DNA from: Planctomycetota bacterium
GTDB lineage: Bacteria; Planctomycetota; UBA11346
Reading direction: 5' to 3'
DNA length: 9,896 nucleotides
NCBI GenBank assembly: GCA_007131555.1
Contig: SLQH01000106.1
Coordinates: 1 to 9,896, forward strand
Part shown: one piece after another, positions 5,938 to 9,896 of the stretch
Numbering within the stretch: the stretch's first letter is position 1
How the letters are laid out: every line of letters begins with the position of its first letter
Program-made: the position numbers and the translations under genes
The notes under the pieces: generated by a model
What the model saw: the letters and a program-made list of their open reading frames with translations, nothing else
Databases searched by the model: none
What the model was told of the DNA's origin: nothing

Positions 5938-7514
5938 GGTTGGTCCTCCTCTGCCGTGATCAGGGGCAGGTCGGTGGCATTGATGGGCAGGAAGATCTCG
6001 GCACCGCTCGGGGCCACGGCCAGAGCGACATGTATCGGCCCGGCACCGATGCCAAAGATCCCAGCACGATGCCAGGAACCGCCATGTGACTGGAGCAGGG
6101 TAGGCAGGGCCAGTCCGTCAGCATCGAATACCTGAATGTCCAACAACCGTATCTGGTCACCGCGTATGTAAAAGTTGAGGGAATGGTTTCTCCCTTCGCG
6201 ACGCAGTTCAATCGAACGCAATTCAATGCCTGAGGCGTTGAGTGCCTCGACATTCCATTGCAGGGAGATGCTGTCTTCATCCTTGCTTAGGTCATCAGCC
6301 GATACGGCTTCGGGAATGGGGATGAGCTGGATGGCCCCAGGGTACTGCATGCTGATGCGTCCTTCGATGACGGCCAATCCTTGACTGTCGCGGGCCGGCA
6401 CTGCCAGGTCAATATGGCTGGTATGCTGGATCATGCCATCGCTTGATCTCATGCCGTGTGATGAATACGAAGAATGTCTAGGGAAATGCCGCCGCCCATG
6501 TCGGTCATCGGTGACTTGAGGCAGCAGGGAGCGCCCCTGATCATCTTCAGCCCGGGTCAGTTCGATGCTGCCCCAGCGCATCGGGTTCATATGTCGGGGC
6601 AGGGAGAAGCCCATATGCAGCCGAGTATGGTTTTCCAGGTGCTGATGTCGCTCAATGATGTAAGCGAAGCTCCGGGTGATGGCGATCTGTTGTGGGGTGA
6701 CGGTGGTGGCGGCGATGATGGCCGCTTCATCGACTCCTTGGGCGGCTCTGATCTCACCAGCCGTGAGGGCGCTGAACGGCCGTCGTCCGAGGCGCAGGGG
6801 TGAGGCCGGGATGGCCATCTCAGCAGCATCACTGCTGGCCACCTGTTCAGCGGCCAGGGCCCGCCGCCAGGCCGCATGATCCTCCTGGTAGGAGGTGGTC
6901 CAGGTCACGGTCCGGTCATCCACGGCCCCCTCAGGGCTGGTGACTGGAGCGGGCAGGGTCAGGCGCCAGGTTCCGCGGGCCTGGGGCAGACTGGCCAGGA
7001 AGCGCTCATGGTCATAGTGTGGCTGGCTATGGCCTCGCTGGTCACCATCGGGCGCGGGCAGCATGGCCAGACGGGCCAGGTTGGCCAGGCCGCCAATGCT
7101 CTGCACGCGCAAACGGCCCTCATCATCGCGCTCAATGCTCAGTTGTCGAGCTGTGGCGTAGGGGCTGGCCAGTAGCTGGTCAATTGAGGCAAAGGTGATG
7201 GTGGCCTTGAAGGGCTGACCGACTCGGGGGGTATCGCCGGCAGTAATGGTGAAATCGTCACCAGGGAACAGGGCCTGACAGTCCTGTCGCGACAAGGGGG
7301 GGTAGATCAGCTCGCTGCCGCCTTGATGGGTGAGGTGATGACGAGCGCCCAGATTGCGTACCGCGATATGCGGGGTGACGCTCAGTGTCACGCTGCCGGA
7401 GCCGTCGGCATTGATGGTCAAGTGGTCTTCGACCTCTACGCAGGCAGCCAAGCAGAGCAGAGGAAGCAAGATCAACAGCGGCGGCCGCCGCCGACTGCGA
7501 GGGTGATGGGACAT
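5934..7514 (-). CDS. Predicted secreted lipoprotein, first gene of the two-gene operon (unknown function)
   Basis: A 526-aa product with an n-region RSRRR, a hydrophobic stretch LLILLPLLCL and the lipobox LAAC giving Cys25. The mature protein begins VEVEDHLTINADGSGSVTL (26-44), the same Cys-strand-DGS plan as its neighbour. GTWRLTLPAPVTSPEG and DDRTVTW (181-205) resemble domains in which a sheet ends in a W-containing strand. Residues 324-330 read DDQGRSL, followed by a Ser/His-rich loop (342-367), HIDLAVPA, and an isoleucine/glycine strand segment. This is the same order as in the next gene and is a planctomycete-style beta-sandwich region by resemblance only. ATG 7514 is chosen over an in-frame TTG at 7532 because AAAGGA lies 5 nt upstream. 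The stop overlaps the next gene's start by ATGA. Envelope localisation is likely; the reaction or partner is unknown. Confidence 0.85.
   Translation of the reverse strand: MSHHPRSRRRPPLLILLPLLCLAACVEVEDHLTINADGSGSVTLSVTPHIAVRNLGARHHLTHQGGSELIYPPLSRQDCQALFPGDDFTITAGDTPRVGQPFKATITFASIDQLLASPYATARQLSIERDDEGRLRVQSIGGLANLARLAMLPAPDGDQRGHSQPHYDHERFLASLPQARGTWRLTLPAPVTSPEGAVDDRTVTWTTSYQEDHAAWRRALAAEQVASSDAAEMAIPASPLRLGRRPFSALTAGEIRAAQGVDEAAIIAATTVTPQQIAITRSFAYIIERHQHLENHTRLHMGFSLPRHMNPMRWGSIELTRAEDDQGRSLLPQVTDDRHGRRHFPRHSSYSSHGMRSSDGMIQHTSHIDLAVPARDSQGLAVIEGRISMQYPGAIQLIPIPEAVSADDLSKDEDSISLQWNVEALNASGIELRSIELRREGRNHSLNFYIRGDQIRLLDIQVFDADGLALPTLLQSHGGSWHRAGIFGIGAGPIHVALAVAPSGAEIFLPINATDLPLITAEEDQP
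5944..5950 (-). promoter_or_regulatory. Strong Shine-Dalgarno for the downstream lipoprotein gene
   Basis: The minus strand reads AGGAGGA, 6 nt before ATG 5937 and inside the end of the upstream coding sequence. It supports that start and reinitiation at the ATGA overlap. Confidence 0.85.
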
Positions 7515-7519
7515 GGGGG

Positions 7520-7525
7520 TCCTTT
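7520..7525 (-). promoter_or_regulatory. Ribosome binding site that decides the operon's first start
   Basis: The minus strand reads AAAGGA, separated from ATG 7514 by CCCCC. It favours 7514 over the in-frame TTG at 7532, which lies upstream of this site. Confidence 0.6.
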
Positions 7526-7702
7526 CAGGCAATGCAGGTCTGGAAGTATTTCAAGGAGGCAGCATAATAGGCCATGCACTGATCACAAGCGTTGAATCGC
7601 TGGCTGATGTGGACAGTCCGATGAGCATGGGCTAAAAAAGGGATGGCGACCGGGCGATGGTGCAGGGTATTGCTCAGACACCCTCGTTGTCATCCCCGCT
7701 CA
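7526..7702 (-). other. Upstream region of the lipoprotein operon
   Basis: No gene is supported. A TATTAT hexamer on the minus strand (7564-7569) is a possible -10 box about 50 nt before ATG 7514. The best-spaced -35 candidates are poor, so the promoter call is weak. A TTTTTT run on the minus strand at about 7635-7640 is not preceded by a convincing stem. Nothing else is recognisable before the repeat element that starts at 7703. Confidence 0.3.
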
Positions 7703-7855
7703 TCATAAAACGGCAGTTGGGCTTTGGGCTTTAGGCTATAGGGTTGCTATTCAAGCGGATATGCGCAGTCAGAATCGGTTCACCTTCTGGGTGAAAGTCC
7801 GAATCTGTCCAAATCGCCTTGTAGAGTAACCCTAAAGCCTCCAGCCGGATTTAGG
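7703..7855 (+). mobile_element. MITE-like palindromic element, copy C (153 bp, internally deleted)
   Basis: Aligns along its whole length with copies A and B, with the core TCAAGCGGATATGCGCAG at 7751-7768 in plus orientation and a central hairpin TTCACC/GGTGAA at 7779-7795. It is exactly 14 bp shorter than A and B. The missing bases lie in the right arm at about 7845, where copy B has 14 extra bases bounded by CAGCC repeats, consistent with slipped-strand deletion. The left end reads TCATAA instead of CCTAA, and no 5-bp target duplication is visible, so this copy looks the most decayed at its ends. It lies between the HEAT-like gene and the lipoprotein operon. Confidence 0.72.
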
Positions 7856-7917
7856 ATGACGGGCATCATGGCGACGGCCGGGTTGGTATTGGGCGAACAC
7901 ATGGCAGCCACGCGTCG

Positions 7918-7940
7918 GCACGCGGGCCAAGGCCCGGTGC
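7918..7940 (-). terminator. Stem-loop downstream of the HEAT-like gene
   Basis: GCAC (7918-7921) pairs with GTGC (7937-7940) and GGGCC (7924-7928) with GGCCC (7931-7935), with a small bulge between the two stems. It lies about 100 nt past the stop of the minus-strand gene. No T-run follows on that strand, so termination is only a possibility. Apart from this stem, 7856-8039 shows nothing I can support as a gene. Confidence 0.3.
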
Positions 7941-8039
7941 TCCGTGATGGTTTTGTGATGGGCGGTGGTTTTTGGCGAGGCCGAAACTGCCAAGCTGGGC
8001 GACGTATCAGTCTATTTCTTGCGGGCTTCTGGGATGCGG

Positions 8040-9896
8040 TCATTGCGGCATGGTCTGGAGGCGGCGATTGATGTCACGGCGCAGGATCCGGGCCTCGCGG
8101 CTGCGCAGGCCGCTGAGGGTGTTGAGGATGGTGACCAGTTCATTGCGGTCACTGGCGTTTTCAAACTGGTCCCGCAAGAGGGGCAGAAGACGCTCGTCGC
8201 TGGTCAGGGACAGGGCCTGGAACAGGGCCTGGGTGCTTGTTGCATCCTGTTCACGCAGACCGTAGAAGCGATCAATGAGGCGATTGTCACCATATTGGGC
8301 CAAGACCAGCATGGCGGTCAGGTTCCACTGTCGTTCGCGGTCGCTGTCCATCGGGACCTGGCGTTCGGCGATGACGTTCAGGAAGGCCGGTTGCCGATCA
8401 AGGGGCTCCTGGATGATGCTCGGTGTCGATGCGCGCGAGCCTTGGTGGCCGATCCAGATGCGACGATCGGCGACCTCAATGCGACGCAGGGCGCTACGTA
8501 GGTCCAGGGTGTCGTGGAAGCCGGGATGGACCAGCACCCGCAGGGCGGCCAGGGACATCTCCAGATCATCGGCGGCAACCAGGGGCGCGGCCAGTTCCTC
8601 GCGGACCACCTCCGCAATGTCGCTCCTGGTCATGGCCTGGAGGACGGCGAGGTGGATCCGGGGATCCGGGTCAGCCAACCCAGTGGTTATCAGTTCCGGG
8701 GTGGCTCTGGCCCTGATGGCGGCGCTGTAGCCGATGACCCGCAACCATGGGTCTTCGGCGGCGATCAACTGCTCCTGCAATCGTGTTGCGGTCTGCGAGT
8801 CATTGATGGCAAACAGGGGATGACTGGAGCTGTTCAAAACGATGCCAGCAAAGACGCCGGGATTGTGGGCGGCGGCGGCCAGCAGATAGTCATCTTCAGC
8901 GATGATGTCCCGGATCGCCTGCTGGGCCTGCGTCCATCTGGGGTTTGGTGTTGCTGATGAAGACAGTAGTTGCAGGTTGTTGATGATGATCAGGCAGGTC
9001 ACAGGGTCGGCGCGTAGCAGGCCCATGATCACCGGGTCATGGGCCGAGCGCAGCATCAGGGCTCCGATGGCTTGGCGCCAAGCGTGATCGCGATGACCCA
9101 CCCCGTCTTGTGGCCAGGAAACCTGCGGCAGCAGGGTCAAGGCCTGTTCTGTGAACTGGGCCTCCGGTGAGCAGAGGAGGCGGGCCAGGATCAGGAACGG
9201 GGTGTCATCGTCAAGGTCCTGGATGTCTTCGAGCCAGACCTGGTGTCTGGCCTGGGCCAGTTGTTGGGGATTGTCGGTGCTGTCCGGCTCTTCGGGCGGT
9301 TGATCGGATGCTGGCTCTTGGTCCTGGCGGCCTCTTGTCAGCAGGCTGGCCAGGCGTCCGAGCGTCGAGCGGGATGGGGTCGGCTGGGGCGTCTTAGTGA
9401 CTGGAGCCTGGCCGCTGATGACGCCGAAACCGCTGCTGTTGTGGTCGTCCCTGACCGTGCTGAAGCCCCAATCATAGGCGGCCGCCGCCACCATGGCCTC
9501 CAGGGCCACATGACGTACCTCGGCGATCGGATCCTTGATGAACTGATCAAGCAGGGGAATCGTGAGCGTGGGGCTGAGACCAGACAGCAAACGCAGCGCG
9601 GCCTCGCGCAATGCCGGGTCGGGATCATCCTCCAGGGCCGTGGTGGCCAGACGCAGCCAGGCTTGGTCCCGGTTGCGGTTGTGGCGACTGTGGGCGGCGG
9701 CGGCAGCGTTGAAGATGCCGGCGCGGGCCTGGGGGGGGCTACGCTGCAGCAAGGCGGTCACTGATGGCAGTCGATCCGTTTCGCTTCTGCCCAGCATCCT
9801 GGCGATGTCCTGAGCCAGGTCGGGCAGGCGTTCTATCACAGAGAACAGACGCTCGTCGCTGGGTGGTCGGCGGGCCTGGGTCAGGGCCTTGATGAC
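8040..9896 (-). CDS. HEAT-repeat-like protein, 5' end outside the window (partial)
   Basis: The frame is open from the stop at 8040-8042 to the window edge, giving 618 visible codons. A GTG at 9839 is in frame, but the preceding 19 codons read as ordinary helical sequence, so the true start is probably upstream of the window. Alpha-helical repeats with HEAT character are visible: DPDPALREAALRLLSGL at about 92-108 of the visible part, DPIAEVRHVALEAMVAAAA at about 122-140, and later DPDPRIHLAVLQAM. Such arrays usually serve as protein-binding scaffolds. A proline/glutamate/aspartate-rich low-complexity linker (about 165-215) splits two helical blocks. No enzymatic motif is visible, and the visible part starts beyond any signal peptide, so location cannot be judged. 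It precedes the lipoprotein operon on the same strand, but 525 bp and a mobile element separate them, so co-transcription is doubtful. Confidence 0.75.
   Translation of the reverse strand, partial: VIKALTQARRPPSDERLFSVIERLPDLAQDIARMLGRSETDRLPSVTALLQRSPPQARAGIFNAAAAAHSRHNRNRDQAWLRLATTALEDDPDPALREAALRLLSGLSPTLTIPLLDQFIKDPIAEVRHVALEAMVAAAAYDWGFSTVRDDHNSSGFGVISGQAPVTKTPQPTPSRSTLGRLASLLTRGRQDQEPASDQPPEEPDSTDNPQQLAQARHQVWLEDIQDLDDDTPFLILARLLCSPEAQFTEQALTLLPQVSWPQDGVGHRDHAWRQAIGALMLRSAHDPVIMGLLRADPVTCLIIINNLQLLSSSATPNPRWTQAQQAIRDIIAEDDYLLAAAAHNPGVFAGIVLNSSSHPLFAINDSQTATRLQEQLIAAEDPWLRVIGYSAAIRARATPELITTGLADPDPRIHLAVLQAMTRSDIAEVVREELAAPLVAADDLEMSLAALRVLVHPGFHDTLDLRSALRRIEVADRRIWIGHQGSRASTPSIIQEPLDRQPAFLNVIAERQVPMDSDRERQWNLTAMLVLAQYGDNRLIDRFYGLREQDATSTQALFQALSLTSDERLLPLLRDQFENASDRNELVTILNTLSGLRSREARILRRDINRRLQTMPQ

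Noticed and set aside
7515..7532. TTG start for the first lipoprotein at 7532
   Set aside because: ATG 7514 has AAAGGA at good spacing and gives a normal signal peptide; the TTG has no ribosome site.
3208..7855. CRISPR-like repeats
   Set aside because: The copies are 167-bp elements spaced by whole genes and in mixed orientation, not short regular repeats with spacers.
7780..8043. Minus-strand 87-codon frame whose ATG overlaps the HEAT-like stop as ATGA
   Set aside because: The overlap is suggestive, but there is no ribosome site, the product is Arg/Pro-rich and not protein-like, and its end lies inside mobile element copy C.

Overview
The window looks like an ordinary chromosomal stretch of a GC-rich bacterium. 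Two predicted lipoproteins with typical lipoboxes, a PurS-PurL fusion without a glutaminase domain, and a SMUG1-type uracil-DNA glycosylase suggest a planctomycete or other PVC-group genome. That taxon is an inference from gene style; there is no rRNA or other marker in the window.

Layout. Bases 1-180 are a leader with two small stem-loops. Bases 181-3042 (+) encode a long PurL (FGAM synthase) with a PurS-like N-terminal module. Bases 3043-3389 hold tandem hairpins after purL, one decayed palindromic repeat and a 167-bp MITE-like element (copy A). Bases 3390-4115 (+) encode SMUG1. Copy B of the same element, in opposite orientation, fills 4126-4292 between the convergent stops of smug1 and the next gene. 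Bases 7514-4297 on the minus strand carry two paralogous secreted lipoproteins joined by an ATGA stop/start overlap, clearly one operon. Bases 7515-8039 are intergenic and hold copy C of the element. Bases 9896-8040 (-) encode a HEAT-repeat-like protein whose 5' end lies beyond the window.

How the genes relate. PurL belongs to de novo purine synthesis and SMUG1 to base-excision repair; their adjacency has no obvious functional meaning. The two lipoproteins share a common plan (lipobox, DGS motif just after the Cys, beta-rich domains, a matching DD.(D/G)RSL region with a Ser/His-rich loop) and probably act together at the cell envelope. Their function is not recognisable to me.

The most notable non-genic signal is the element family. 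Copies A and B are each 167 bp, are long imperfect palindromes with CCTAA...TTAGG-type ends and a hairpin at the exact centre, and are flanked by different 5-bp direct repeats (TTCAG and GTTAT). They therefore look like independently inserted non-autonomous elements. I see no defence system, CRISPR array, tRNA, rRNA or autonomous transposase in the window.
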